Source: Glebionis coronaria (Eukaryota > Streptophyta > Magnoliopsida > Asterales > Asteraceae). From it: DNA of 64,000 bases. A model generated the notes under the pieces. The model made no database searches. It saw only the letters and a program-made list of their open reading frames with translations, and was not told the DNA's origin. Below are positions 33,030 to 44,962 of the stretch, piece after piece; within the stretch, counting starts at the first letter, position 1; every line of letters begins with the position of its first letter. The position numbers were made by a program, and so were the translations under genes. The stretch lies in the NCBI GenBank assembly GCA_025667525.1, contig CM046879.1, forward strand, positions 361,044,639 through 361,108,638, in the 5' to 3' direction.

Positions 33030-33620
33030 GATCACTATAAACCCTTAGTTTAGCATATACTCAATCAACCAATAACAACCATTCATTTTTATCATGTAAA
33101 AAAAACTCATTTTCTAAAAATTAAATATCTCACAAACCGTTCATCGTTACGTAAAACAAAACATATCATCGCGACGTGAATTAAATCATCTATCTATCGA
33201 GGGGCGCATGTATATACTTTCGACGAACTTTTTTTTTTACTTTTTTTCTTAAATCACGTCTGAGAGGAATCATGTATGATTCGTCACGAAACATATATGA
33301 TTTTCTGAAAATCATATATGATGCATATCACGAATCATATATGATTTTCTGAAAATCATATATGATTCGTGACGAATCATACATGATTCCTCTCAGACGT
33401 GACTTAAGAAAAAAAGTCGAAAAAAAAGTTCGTCAAAAGTATATACATGTGCCCCTCGATAGATAGATGATTTAATTCTCGTTGAAATGGTGTATTTTTT
33501 TTCGTTTAACGATTTACCGTTTATGAGATATTTAATTTTTAAAAAGTGGTGGAAAATAGATTTTTTGAAAAGTAAGTGATTATAATTAGTTAAATAAATG
33601 TATGCTAATTTAAAGGTTTA
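33030..33620. mobile_element. Long inverted repeat (hairpin MITE-like), about 590 bp
   Basis: Two arms of nearly 300 bases are reverse complements with mismatches, centred near 33329. Paired landmarks: AAATCATCTATCTATCGAGG (left, about 33183) with its complement at about 33455-33475, TCTGAGAGGAATCATG (left) with CATGATTCCTCTCAGA (right), and AAATTAAATATCTCA with GAGATATTTAATTT. The centre is built of smaller palindromes, ATCATATATGAT and ATTTTCTGAAAAT, used twice. There is no coding capacity and no firm TSD, so the superfamily (Mutator-like or other foldback) is open. A transcript would fold into a long hairpin. Confidence 0.75.
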
Positions 33621-34114
33621 CATATATTTTAACTCTACATGTATAAAACTGTTCTCTTATTCAAATTCAACAATTTGATGAGGCCCATTTACCATCTATG
33701 GGATATTCTGGCCTGCTAAGAGCTCACGCATAAGATGATAAATGTTTTGGTTTATTTGGATAAGCAGATTGAGCCTCGCAAAAGAGTTCATGCGTCAAAA
33801 ATTTATTTTTTTAAATCCAATACAAGTCCATGGCTTTTTATTTACGTTTTAGCTAAACGTATACGGAACGAACAAGGTGCCTTCCTTCTTGCTTGCTCGC
33901 GAGAAGGCTTTTATATGTTCAGTTTACCCAAAGCCGAAAAGTCTTAGCAAAGGACGAAGCGAACGTAAGAGGACACACTATATTTAGGGAACAAAGATGG
34001 ATCGGACTCTGCGTTGCCTAATTGGGAAATCATCATGATCGTCTCCGTAATGAGGTTTGAACCTGAGACATTGTCAAAATATCTCAGTGTCTGAACGTTA
34101 GAGCATTTTGGTGG
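33621..34114. other. No gene recognised
   Basis: Contains an open frame of 70 codons at 33735-33947 with no family resemblance, and a GGTTTGAACCTGAGAC word near 34052 that recalls a tRNA/SINE B box without a matching A box. I would not call a gene. Confidence 0.4.
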
Positions 34115-34795
34115 TAGGGGTGAGCATGGTTCGGTTTGATTCGGTTTTTGTATAAAACCGAAATTGAACCAACAAATTTCGGTTTTTGATTTTTAGGAAC
34201 CATTCGGTTTCGGTTTTGTCGGTTTGGTTTCTCGGTTGTCGATTTACTTTCGGTTCGGTTTTTCGGTTTTTTTTGTTTCTATATGATTTATCGAGTTTCG
34301 GTTTTAAAAGTCGATTTCGAATATACCATAAACCGACACGTTAAAAGCTTTAAATACAGATTAAAAACAAGAAACACAACATTAACAGTAAGGAAAAAAT
34401 ATCATATAAAATCCTAAAAAAATTATTTGTGTGTATAAATCAACACAGTAGCAACGATAAAAACCTAATTAAAAAAACAACCTAGAAGAAAACTTATTAT
34501 TTAGTCATGTTCAATAAGCATATGAAACAAAGATTAGTTGTTAAACATGATATAATTAATCTAGCGTAACATATTTATCGTGAATTAGCTTCGACGTGAA
34601 CTTATATATATTCTCATGTTTATAGAGATCGGTTAGGTTTATATTGGTTTTCTTTAATGCTAAAACCTAACCGAACCAAAAACTTCGGTTTTTTCAAAAT
34701 GCAAAAACCAAACCATCTATTACTAAGAAGGTAGTTCAGCAGAGGTAGTTCAGCAAGTTCAAACTAACACCACATCTATTACTAAGAAGGTGGCA

Positions 34796-35926
34796 ATGGT
34801 TCATGAACTACGCAATCAAGAGAAAGTTTTGGGTGCCAAGGTAGCACTGCCTTTGGAGGCAATGGAGGAGGTTAATTCGCGGTTTTCTAACACGCTGTTT
34901 GGCTATTTCATAGGCAAACGACTTGCTTATCCGCTTGTGGAGAACTATATCAAGAATGCATGGTCCAAATTTGGGATAAAGCGAATTCAACTGCATGGTG
35001 AGTTCTTTTTGTTTCAATTTGGCTCAAAGGAAGGGTTGGATAAGGTTCTTGAGAATGGCCCTTGGTTAATTAGAAATGTGCCTATGATGCTCAACATATG
35101 GACGCCGTATACCATTTTGAAGAAGGATGAGGTTAAGAAAGATTCGGTATGGGTGAAGTTACATCATGTTCTGATAGCTGCTTATTCTGAGGTGGGCCTT
35201 AGCCTTATAACCACGCAAATTGGCAAGCCATTAATGCTACATTCTTATACTAGTAATATGTGTCTAACGTCTTGGGGAAGAAGCACTTACGCTAGGGCTC
35301 TAATTGAAGTGGATGCTACTGATAAACTCCAAGATACTATTGTTCTTGCTCTACCTAAGGGTAAGGACAATGGCCATAATCTTGCTACAATTAATATAGA
35401 GTATGAGTGGAGGCCACCTCGATGTGATACATGTTTAATTTTTAATCATGAGAGCAACAATTGTCCGAAACTTCCTAAGGCGGTTGTAGTGGAGAAAGTG
35501 GTTGATGGATTTACTGAGGTCCGTAGAAGGAGAAATAGGGGGAAGCAGGGTAATAATAATGTGCAGATTCAAGGGATTAAGCTTAACAAGCCGGCTCTTA
35601 ATTTGCAATTTCGAAAAGCTGATAAAGGAGAATCTTCTAAATCAGCAGCTACTGCTATGAACAAGTTGAACAAGCCCACGGTTAGTAAACCTCGGGAAAA
35701 GCTTAAAAATGTTGAAGTGATGACATCCAATTCTTTTGGTTTACTTGATGAGGAGGGGGATGATGTTTCAGTTAAGCAAGGACCTGATGTTCGCCAGTTA
35801 GATGTGCTTAATGTTAGTGACTTAGAAGCTGACGAGGAGATTATCATGGAAGAACGTTTTAGTCATCAGACTAGTGGTGATTCGGAGGGGGCAAGCACTC
35901 CCGGTGTTCTAGGTTCCAATGATTAA
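34796..35926 (+). CDS. LINE ORF1, nucleic-acid-binding protein
   Basis: First ATG at 34796 (MVHELRNQEKVLG); the open frame runs up to about 34735. Residues 20-150 form the DUF4283 domain of plant LINE ORF1 (LVENYIKNAWSKFGIKRIQL, VLENGPWLIRNVPMMLNIW). A CCHC knuckle follows at about residue 211 (CDTCLIFNHESNNC), then a basic stretch (RRRRNRGKQ) and an acidic C-terminus. It is thought to bind element RNA as a chaperone. The frame has no internal stop. The stop overlaps the ORF2 start (ATGATTAA), consistent with translational coupling or reinitiation. Confidence 0.85.
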   Translation: MVHELRNQEKVLGAKVALPLEAMEEVNSRFSNTLFGYFIGKRLAYPLVENYIKNAWSKFGIKRIQLHGEFFLFQFGSKEGLDKVLENGPWLIRNVPMMLNIWTPYTILKKDEVKKDSVWVKLHHVLIAAYSEVGLSLITTQIGKPLMLHSYTSNMCLTSWGRSTYARALIEVDATDKLQDTIVLALPKGKDNGHNLATINIEYEWRPPRCDTCLIFNHESNNCPKLPKAVVVEKVVDGFTEVRRRRNRGKQGNNNVQIQGIKLNKPALNLQFRKADKGESSKSAATAMNKLNKPTVSKPREKLKNVEVMTSNSFGLLDEEGDDVSVKQGPDVRQLDVLNVSDLEADEEIIMEERFSHQTSGDSEGASTPGVLGSND

Positions 35927-38900
35927 TGTTGGTACATGGAATATAAGGGGTCTAAACTTCTCCCCAAAACAAAATGAGGTGCGACAGGTGATTTCAGAGA
36001 ATAATTTTTTGATTTGTGCTATTTTGGAATCTCACGTGACTAATTCTAATATTCATCGGTTATGCTCGTTAGTTTTTCGTCATTGGGATTGGATATCTAA
36101 TGGAGCTTGGTGTGATAAAGGAACTCGTATTATTTTAGGCTAGAACCATAATGAAGTCGATGTTAATGTTATTACTCAAGATGATCAAGTTGTACAAACC
36201 CGTATCTGGATAAAGGCTGACAAGAAGGAGCTCTTCTGCTCTTTTTTTTATTCCCATAATAGATATATTCCCCGGAGGTTATTATGGCATAGCCTTGGTC
36301 AACATAAATTGTATGTTCGGGATAGGCCATGGTGTATATTGGTAGATTTTAACGCAACTTTGTTTTTGGCAGATTCTACGGCTAGTGGTTCAGTTATTGA
36401 TATTGCTATGCGAGAATTTCAGGAATGTGTTGAGGATATTGAAGTCACAGATGTGCAAAGGACGGGTTTACAGTACACGTGGAGTCAGAAACCAAAGGGT
36501 ACCCATGGTATCCTTAAGAAGCTTGACCGTGTCTTGGCGAATTTGGAGTTTACTGACCAGTTTATAGGAGCTCATGCGGTGTTTAAACCATATAGAATAT
36601 CAGATCATACTCTGTATGTTCTATGTATCCCTACGTTAGCATTGAGTAAACCTAAACCTTTTAAATTTTTCAATGTTCTAACTCAGCATGAAAGATTTTT
36701 TGAGGTTGTGCAGAATATTTGGAATATGCAAGTCAGTGGGTTTCATATGTATGGCGTTGTGAAGCGCCTCAGAATGTTGAAGAAGCCTCTTCGAAAGCTT
36801 ATGTATGATAAAGGAAATTTGCATGCTAATGTTAACAGGTTGAGAGATGAGCTAGATCAAATCCAAACTAGGCTTGATTTGGAACCTTTTAATACAAGGC
36901 TTAGGGTTGAGGAAGCTGATTGTCTTCGGATGTTTAACACGGCTATCATTGAGGAAGAGCGATTCCTTAGACAGAAAGCTAAAGTTCATTGGCTTAAAGA
37001 GGGTGATGTCAATTCTGCCTACTTTCATAAGGCGGTTAAAGCTTGTGTTAGTAGGAGTAGGATTGATGGGATCATGATAGCTAGTGTGGAGTTGTTTGAA
37101 AATGATATGGTTCCTGGAGCCTTTGTATCCCATTACAAAATGTTTCTGGGTATGCAAGGTGCGGTTGATATGCTTGATATGGAGGATCTTTTCAAAAACC
37201 GTCTTTCTGACCATGTGGCGACATCCATGATTAGTGAAATTTCGGTTGCTGAGGTGAAGGAGGCAGTGTTTTCTATGGGTGATGACAAGTCACCGGGCCC
37301 TGACGGCTACACTGCTGCATTCTTTAAGAGAGCGTGGGATGTTGTGGGGCTTGATATCACTAATGCTGTTTTTGAATTTTTCAGGAATGGAAAGTTATTA
37401 AAGGAGCTTAACCATACTATCATCGCTCTTATTCCTAAGATCCAGGCTCCCATGTGTATTAATGATTATCGCCCTATATCATGTTGCAATGTTTTGTTTA
37501 AATGTATTAGCAAGATCATTGCGAATCGTATTAAACATTGCTTGAAGGATTTAGTGAGCCCAAACCAGTCGGCGTTTATTCCAGGTCGAAGCATCGCTGA
37601 TAATATTTTGTTGACTCAAGAATTAATGCATAACTATCACTTGGATCGGGGTACTCCTAGATGCGCGTTCAAGGTGGATATTCAGAAAACTTATGACACT
37701 GTCGATTGGAGTTTTTTGGAGCAGATTCTTAAGGGTTATGGTTTTCATCAGCGGATGGTGTCTTGGATTATTGAGTGTGTGACAACTACTTCTTACTCGA
37801 TATGCATTAATGGATCTTTACATGGTTATTTTAAGGGTTGTAGAGGTCTTCGCCAAGGGGACCCGTTATCCCCTTATTTATTTACTCTTGTGATAGAAAT
37901 CCTTACGCTTATGCTCCAAAGGAGGGCTCAAGCTTCAGGTTCGTTTACTTACCATAGGTACTTTTCCAAGCTGGAGCTTATCAATTTATGCTTCGCAGAT
38001 GATCTGTTCTTATTTGCATATGGTGATGTGCAATCTGCTGTTGTTATAAAGGAGTCGTTGGATGAATTCAAGAGTGTGTCTGGTGTATCTCCAAGTTTTC
38101 CCAAGAGTACGGCGTATTTTTGTAATGTGTTAAACCATACTAAGCTAGCTATTCATCAAATTCTTCCTTTTGAAGAGGGAAGATTACCGGTGAAGTATCT
38201 TGGTGTCCCTTTAGTGTCGTCGAGGCTTTTGATTCGTAATTGCAATGAACTTATTGAACGAGTGAGATCAAGAATCAGTGACTGGAAGAATAAGGCTCTC
38301 TCCATTGCTGGGAGGCTGCAGTTAATTAAGTCGGTGCTTGGGTCGATGCATATCTATTGGGCTTCGGTTTTTATTCTTCCTAATCGCGTTCTCCTTAATA
38401 TTGAACAGCTTATGAGATCGTTCTTGTGGTCACATGGAAGCTCAAAGAAAGGCCAAGCGAAGGTTGCGTAGGATGTGGTATGTCTTCCTAAATCAGAAGG
38501 GGGTTTAGGTATCCGCAGACTAGGTACTTTTAATTCAGCGTTAATGGTGACTCATATTTGGAAATTGTTGAACATGAAAGAATCGTTGTGGGTGAAATGG
38601 ATAAATGTGTACAAATTAAAAGGACGGAATTTCTGGGATATTCCTGTTCGTGGAAATATGTCGTGGGGCTGGAGGAAGATATTGCAGCTTCGGTCCACTA
38701 TTAGGGAATTTATTTGGACCAGGATTGGTGATGGACAGGACACATCTATATGGTTTGATAGGTGGTGCCAGGATAGCCCATTGGTCCCTCGGATTACACC
38801 ACGTGATGTCGCAAGAGCTGGTTTGAATCTTACATCGAAGATCAGTGCTCTGTGTGGTAATGGAGGTATGGAATGGCCAGCTGCTCTCTTGACAAAATAC

Positions 38901-39569
38901 CCGTTCCTTGATTCATGTCGTGTACAGGTTAGTCATGGCTCAAAAGATGTTTTGGAATGGCGTGATCGGCAAGGTGTGACTAGGTCTTTCAATGTGAGTC
39001 AAGTTTGGTCTGATATACGCTTTGTTAATGCTAAAGTAGCGTGGGTTCATATGGTGTGGTTTCCAGCATATATTCCTTGTCACTCCTTTCATCTATGGCT
39101 TATTATTAAGAAGAAACTAAAGACTCAGGATCAACTAGCTGCTTGGGATTATTCGGCGTCTCTTGGAGCGGTTTGTTCGTTATGTGGTGTTCAACCGGAT
39201 AGCCATGAGCATTTGTTCTTTGAGTGCTCCTTTTCGGGCAAGGTTTGGGAGAATATGAGACGTTTGGCGGGACTGAATAATGTTCCTCCTATTATGGGCC
39301 AGATCTTCCAACGTATTCTACCAATAGCAGGTAGACGGTCATCAGCGAGTATCATAGCTAAATTAGTGGTAGCTGCGTCTGATTACTTCATTTGGCAGGA
39401 GCGAAATCGGAGGCTTTTCAAGGGTACTAAACGCACGGTATCTCAGATTACTGAGTGTATTACTACTAATGATCGGCTCAAGCTGCTGTCTAGTAGATTG
39501 AAGAAGACTAAAGCTGGAATCCATATGGCCAGGAAGTGGGATCTCCCGACAAATGTTTTTACTTTATGA
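35919..39569 (+). pseudogene. LINE ORF2: endonuclease, reverse transcriptase, zf-RVT; two stops
   Basis: One frame throughout, interrupted only by TAG at 36141-36143 and TAG at 38469-38471. The N-terminal APE-type endonuclease has NVGTWNIRGLN, WCILVDFNATL and ISDHTLYVL. The RT has SPGPDGYTAAFFKRAW, NDYRPISCCNVLFKCISKII, NQSAFIPGRSIADNILL, FKVDIQKTYDTVDW, GLRQGDPLSPYLF and the catalytic FADDLFLFAYGD. After the second stop comes the zf-RVT domain (FHLWLIIKKKLKTQD, CSLCGVQPDSHEHLFFEC). Domain order and length (about 1216 codons) are normal for plant L1. The endonuclease consensus is weakened at WCILVDFN, where Gly before Asp is usual. It would nick DNA and prime reverse transcription at the nick. 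This copy is inactive. Confidence 0.88.
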
Positions 39570-39854
39570 TTATTGGTTGTACTAGTTGATGTTTTAGTAG
39601 TTTAGCTTTCAAATGGCATGTCATTTGAGGGTGGTGTTTCAAGCTTTGCTTGAGGTTAATGTGACATTTCAGTCACATTCCAGTTGTACTTAATGATTTT
39701 TGGTGTAATATATTTTACCGGGGATCAATTAAGTCCCTTTTACCCAAAAAAAAACCAAACCATCGGGTTTTCAATCGGTTTCGGTTTTTTAGGTATCAGT
39801 TCTTTGGATTTTTTTCGGTTTAGGTTCGGGTTTTCGGTTTCTTGCACACCCTTA

Positions 39855-40216
39855 CATGATGGTGTTGTTTTACTTTAACTATTGCATACAAAATATTCTA
39901 GTTATGTATATTAGAACATCTTTGGTTTCACATTTTTACCCAAAACAAACGAGTTTTTCAAGTCTCATATCATATTGTACCCTAAGGTTTCCGAAATGTA
40001 TTTTCTTTAAGTCTATTGGATTATTTCGTCAATACCAATCTCAAAGGTTAAGGAAACCTTGATTGCCTAAACATATGACTATATGAGTATTAGTATAAAA
40101 TATGTTTGATGCAATTAAGTTATAGCCGACTAGCTATACTCCAAGTTGAAATGAATTAATTTCTCACTCATTGCTCTTCTTGTTCATTTTGTGACCTGAA
40201 CTTTTCTAGTTACCTG
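39855..40216. other. No gene recognised
   Basis: AT-rich stretch between the hAT-like element and copia D. No ORF or repeat that I can support. Confidence 0.5.
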
Positions 40217-40353
40217 TATTAGACATTAGTTAAGTATTTGTACTATAGCTCATGTTTATGACCTAAGCTCAGTTTCTAGAGTCATCTGATATATTGTACA
40301 TATCTAGTTAATTAACATCAATAAAATCAAGGAAAAACATTATTCCTCCAATA
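40217..40353 (+). repeat. 5' LTR of copia D
   Basis: 137 bp aligning along its full length with 54417-54553: TATTAGAC.TTAGTTA, CATGTTTATG.CCTAAGC, CAGTTTCTAGAGTC, GGTTAATTAACATCA-type stretches in the same order. The inverted ends are TATT and AATA. Confidence 0.8.
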
Positions 40354-43300
40354 TGCCCTCCCGAGCGCGTTTAGTATATGGATACAGGTGCCTCTTCTCA
40401 TTTGAATTCTCATACAAGTAATTTAGGTTCTATTTTTAATACACGTTTATACCCATCTATCTATGTTGGTAATTGAAATTCTATTCCCGTTACTAACACA
40501 GGACATAGCTTTATTCCTTCTATTCATCGCCCACTACACCTTAATAATGTCCTTGTCACTTCAAATATCATTAAAAACTTCATATCGGTTCGTCAATTTA
40601 CTAGAGATAACAATTGTACTATTGAATTTGACGCGTTTGGTTTTTCTGTGAAGGATTACTCTTGACCCGCCATATCCTTCTCAGATGTGATAGCTCGGGC
40701 GATCTCTACCAGTTACCAAGCCGTCAACTTCCCCCACTGCTTTCAGTTCCACCAGCTCCTCCACGTGGCATCAACGCCTTGGTCATCCGGGTGATGAAGT
40801 GCTACGTTCTTTAGCTTCTCGTAATTTTATTTCTTGTAATAAAACGAAGTCCACACATGTGTGCCATGCTTGTCAGCTTGGTAAACATGTGAAACTTCCT
40901 TTTCATACTTCTGCATCTACTGTTGAACATTGTTTTGATATTATTCATTCTGATTTATGGACATCTTCAATTGTTAGCTATAGTGGTCTTAAATATTATA
41001 TGTTATTTCTTGATCATTATTCTCACTATCTATGGGTTTATCCTCTTCGCAACAAATCCGACATGCTTGACAAATTTTTGCATTTTCGCAAGTATGTTCA
41101 AAATCAATTCAAAAGTGAAATTAAAAGCTTTCAGTGTGATCATGGTGGTGAATTTGATAACACAAAACTTCACAACCTTTTTCTTCAAAATGACATCCAA
41201 TTTTGTTTCTCATGCCCCAAAACTTCACAACAAAATGGCAAAGCCGAACGTATGATCCACACCATTAATAACACCATTCGCACCCTCCTTTTCCAAGCAC
41301 ATCTCCCTCCTACTTTCTGGGTCGAAGCCCTTCATATAGTTGCATATCTTCTAAGCCTTCTCCCTTCGACCTCCATCCAAAACGAAATACCTTTTACCCG
41401 CCTCTTTAACAAATCACTCGATTATTCTAACCTACGCATCTTTGGGTGCCTATGTTACCGTCACCTACACTCCCCTCACAAACTTACACCCCAAGCCACT
41501 CCTTGCATATTTTTGGGTTATCCCGCCTATCACCATGGTTTTCGTCATCTTGACCTTGAAACAAATAAAATTATCCTATCCCGACATGTTACCTTTGACG
41601 AAACTCAATTCCCGTATAAATCCATGACACCTACCTCAACCCTATCCTACACATTTATCTACCCAACACCCTCCCCTCTCCTCCTAATTCTTGCCACTAC
41701 CTCACCATCTAACCATAATCCACCTCCTACTGTCGCCCCTACACCAGTGCCCATGCCAAACGATCCAACAAGTCCATTACCCAATAGCCCGAGTCCCGAA
41801 TACCATATACCTACGCAGACCACTCACGAACCTATTCCTGAAACCTCTCGAACTCACACCATGACCACACGTTCTTAGTTGGCTATTGTTAAACCTAATC
41901 CTCGTTATTCCTTCAACACCTCCTCTACTTATCCTATCTTAAAATCTTCATTTCTTGCTCTCAAAGACCCTCACTGGCGTAATGTTATGTATGATGACTA
42001 TAATGCGTTAATTAAAAATGGTACTTGGATTCTTGTACCAAGGCCGATAAATGCTAACATGGTTCGTTTCATGTGGTTATTTAAGCATAAATTTCATGCT
42101 GATGGGACTCTGAGCCGCTACAAGGCTCGATTGGTTGCTAATGGAAGTAGTCAACAACTTGGTGTTGACTGGGATGAGACTTTTAGCCCAGTTGTCAAAC
42201 CTGCTACCGTTCGGACTGTCTTAGCATTGCATTGTCTCGCAAGTGGCCTATCCACCAACTTGACGTTAAGATGCGTTTCTTAACGGTGACTTATCAGAGA
42301 CAGTTTACATGTATCAGCCCTCGGGTTTTGTTGATCCTAGATACCCTAACCATGTTTGTCGTTTGCAGAGATCATTATATGGACTCAAACAAGCACCTCG
42401 TGCCTGGTTTCAACGCTTTGCATGTTATGCCACCAGAGTTGGTTTTTATCATAGTCGTTGCGATTCTTTGCTATTTATTTATCGACGGGGGTCTGAGGTT
42501 GCTTATTTGCTTATATATGTGGATGAAATTATTCTTATAGTTTCATCCACCACTCTCCTACAACAGATTATTCGCTCTTTACATAGTGAGTTTTACATGA
42601 CAGATCTTGAGGCTCTAAATTATTTTCTTGGTATCTCTGCTACTCGTCACCCTACAGGCATGTTCTTGTCTCAGAAGAAGTATGTTCTCCAACTTCTTGA
42701 GCGTGCTCACATGGTTTCTTGCAATCCTTCCCGGACACCCGTTGATACAGAGTCTAAACTGGGTCCGGAAAGTGTTCCGGTTCAGGATCCTACTTTATAT
42801 CGCATCCTAGCCGGTGGCCTTCAGTACCTCACTTTTACACGTCCGGATTTGTCTTATGCAGTGCAACAGGTCTGCTTGTATATGCACGATCCTCATGAGC
42901 CCCATCTCGCGGATCTCAAACGGATGTTGCACTACGTTCAAGGGACGTTGGATTATGGTTTACACTTATATGCTTTCGGTACCACTTCACTAGTTGGTTA
43001 TACCGATGCTGACTGGGCCGGTTGCTCTTCTACTCGACGATCCACTTCAGGTTACTGTGTACTTTTGGGTGACAATATCTTGTCTTGGTCTTCCAAACGC
43101 CAACACACTATTTCCCGATCCAGTGCCGAAGCTGAATATCATAATGTTGCTAATGTTGTAGCTGAGACTACATGGCTCCGCAATCTACTTCGTGAGCTCC
43201 ACTGCCCCTTATCCTCGGCCACTCTTGTCTACTGTGACAACGTCAGTGCTATTTATATGTCTGTCAACCCGGTCCAACATCAGCGTACCAAACATATTGA

Positions 43301-43392
43301 GATTGATATCCACTTTGTCCTTGACATGGTTACTGCTGGCACAATGTGCGTTCTTCACATTCCATCTCGCTACCAGTATGTAGATATCTTCA
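40354..43392 (+). pseudogene. pol of copia D, first part (protease to RNase H)
   Basis: Starts in the aspartic protease (YMDTGASSHLNSHTSN), followed by two stops in the protease/pre-integrase part (about 40476 and 40663). Integrase: zinc module ending CHACQLGKHVKLPF, then IIHSDLWTSSIVSYSG, FQCDHGGEFDNTKL and SQQNGKAERMIHTINNTI. TAG at 41876-41878 separates integrase from RT in the same frame. RT begins HWRNVMYDDYNALIKNGTW, and the frame is disturbed near 42230-42290. It then runs open with SLYGLKQAPRAWFQRFAC and LIYVDEIILIVSS, where the usual second Asp of the catalytic pair is Glu. RNase H: YTDADWAGCSSTRRSTSGY, SSAEAEYHNVAN, YCDNVSAIYM, breaking off at DIF where E begins. Dead copy. Confidence 0.85.
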
Positions 43393-44948
43393 TGATACTT
43401 TGCTTTTGGATGGGGTTCAGATTAATCTCGGTATCTTCTCGAATTGATCACGGCTCAAAGTGGAATGATTGTTCTTGGTGACAAATAGGGGGTTTGGGTT
43501 TTCTATTCTACTAAAAGGATTAAAAGTGTAAAATGATAAAAACTTAAACCCAAACAGTCAATAAGATAAAGCTTTAATTAAAATTAAAGAATAAAAAAGT
43601 AAACAGTAAATTACCACTTAACACTGATTCGGAATAAACTGATTTGGAACAAATAAAACCCTTCATTCGGAACTTTCAAAAATAATCAGATTCGGATCTT
43701 GTAAAACATCTGGTTCGGAACTTTAAGCTAAATCTGGATCGGAACTTTTGCAAATAACTGGTTCGGAATTTTTGAATAAAATTTGGTTCAGAACTTTTGA
43801 GTAAACATCTGGTTCGGAACTTTCACCCTTAAAACTGGTTCGGAACTTTCACCTTAAAACTGGTTCGGAACTTTCACAATAACTGGTTCGGAACTTATAA
43901 ATCATTTGGTTCGGAATTTTTGAAATTAACTGGTTCGGACTTCTAAAATTAATCTGGATCGGAACTTCAAAGTTAGTTCGGAACTTTTAGTAATAAACTG
44001 ACTCGGAATTTAAACAAAAATCTGGTTCGGAACTTTAAAAAGAAAAACACTCATTCGGGACTTTTAAAATACACACTCCTTCGGAACCTGGTAAAATGAG
44101 AAGAACAGTAAGCAGACTACAAACAGGGTAACACGATTTTAAGCCAAAATCCACCAAGTTTTTAACCAAAACTTAAACAAAACTAATCACCAATCATCTA
44201 CTAACCATAAACATCAAATCCCATCAATAAAAACACAAAACCCAATAACTTTTGAAGATCAAAATCAACCAAATAAGAACTTTAACTTTGAATCAAAGAA
44301 CAAGATGAACAAGATGAAATGGAAAGATTATATTGATGATTAAGGTTTAAACAATCAAAGGAAAAGATTAAAACTACAAGATTTGTGAAAACAAGAATCA
44401 AAATCACCAAACACCCTAATGGTGTTGGTGATACCTACGAACAAAAGAGAAGAAAAGAGGAAACTCAAAACTGGCTAAATTGTGTGAGGGGATCTCTTAT
44501 ATAGGTCTTCCATTTGGTTGGTGAGTGGGCTTTCTCCCTTTCTTCTTGTCTTCTCGTCTTTTCAGAAAAGTTGACGTTTTCGATTCTGATTCGGGATTTG
44601 TCGACGATTAAATTCAACTCGTCTTTTAATTTCTTCGTTTAATAGACTTGAGTTTCTTCGACATATGTAAATCTTCCGTCTTTGGTCCTTTTCTTCGATA
44701 AATCTTCAAATAGGCCCAGTGACTTCAAATCTTTTGCATCTCTTGGACAATAGACTTCGTCTTGAGTCTTTTTCTTCCATAAAACCCGTGCAATCCCATG
44801 TTTTCTCCAATATCCATCCAGTTGGCTCTGAAAACACAATAAACACAAAAACCACGCATAATTCCAAACAAATGATAATAAATACGCGTTTTGGTCTCGT
44901 TTTAGCAAGAAATAAGTGGTACAAGGATGAGTGTTTTCACACCTATCA
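43393..44948 (-). repeat. 3' LTR of element E
   Basis: 1556 bp, about one percent different from the other LTR by eye. It has a TATA box (minus-strand TATATAAG at 44496-44503), and downstream in the transcribed part an irregular tandem array of GGTTCGGAACTTT units at 43626-44092. Confidence 0.92.
43626..44092. repeat. GGTTCGGAACTTT minisatellite in LTR E
   Basis: About 20 units spaced 18-29 bases apart, core TTCGGAAC(T)TT, usually preceded by TGG and followed by an A-rich linker. The same array is at 53005-53471 in the other LTR. It lies downstream of the TATA, so it would be in the RNA. Confidence 0.8.
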
Positions 44949-44962
44949 AATCCCCTACACTT
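44949..44962 (-). promoter_or_regulatory. Polypurine tract of element E
   Basis: Minus-strand AAGTGTAGGGGATT abuts the LTR start TGATAGG, identical to that of B. Preceded by GCATTGCATGAGG...CAATGG. Confidence 0.8.

Larger units (their letters stand above)
34718..39749 (+). mobile_element. L1-type LINE, about 5.0 kb, 5' truncated
   Basis: Bounded by a perfect 15-base duplication AAAAACCAAACCATC (34703-34717 and 39750-39764) and ending in an A-rich tail. Two overlapping ORFs are in the plant L1 order: ORF1 (DUF4283 with CCHC knuckle) and ORF2 (APE endonuclease, RT, zf-RVT). The frame of ORF1 is open above its first ATG to within a few codons of the left edge, so the N-terminus is missing and the copy is 5' truncated. 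39570-39749 is the 3' untranslated region, with two stretches repeating GTCACATT or GTCATTTGAGG words. Confidence 0.92.
34115..39854. mobile_element. hAT-like nonautonomous element (about 690 bp) split by a LINE
   Basis: Termini TAGGGGTGAGCA (34115) and TGCACACCCTTA (ending 39854) form short imperfect inverted repeats, subterminally packed with GGTTCGGTTT and TTTCGGTTT words on both sides, as in widespread plant hAT-type repeats. Flanking octamers TTTGGTGG and CATGATGG match at five of eight places, perhaps a decayed 8 bp duplication. Removing the LINE and one copy of its TSD restores a continuous element. No transposase coding. Confidence 0.6.

Noticed and set aside
33735..33947. 70-codon ORF with a plausible protein composition
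   Set aside because: No recognisable domain, no conserved context; could be a decayed exon, but nothing supports it.
34052..34080. SINE or tRNA B box before the hAT-like element
   Set aside because: One word resembling a B box, no A box, no poly(A) and no TSD.
43626..44092. TTCGGAAC repeats as heat-shock elements
   Set aside because: The heat-shock element needs GAA and TTC blocks spaced by two bases; here TTC and GAA are one base apart and the array is downstream of the TATA.
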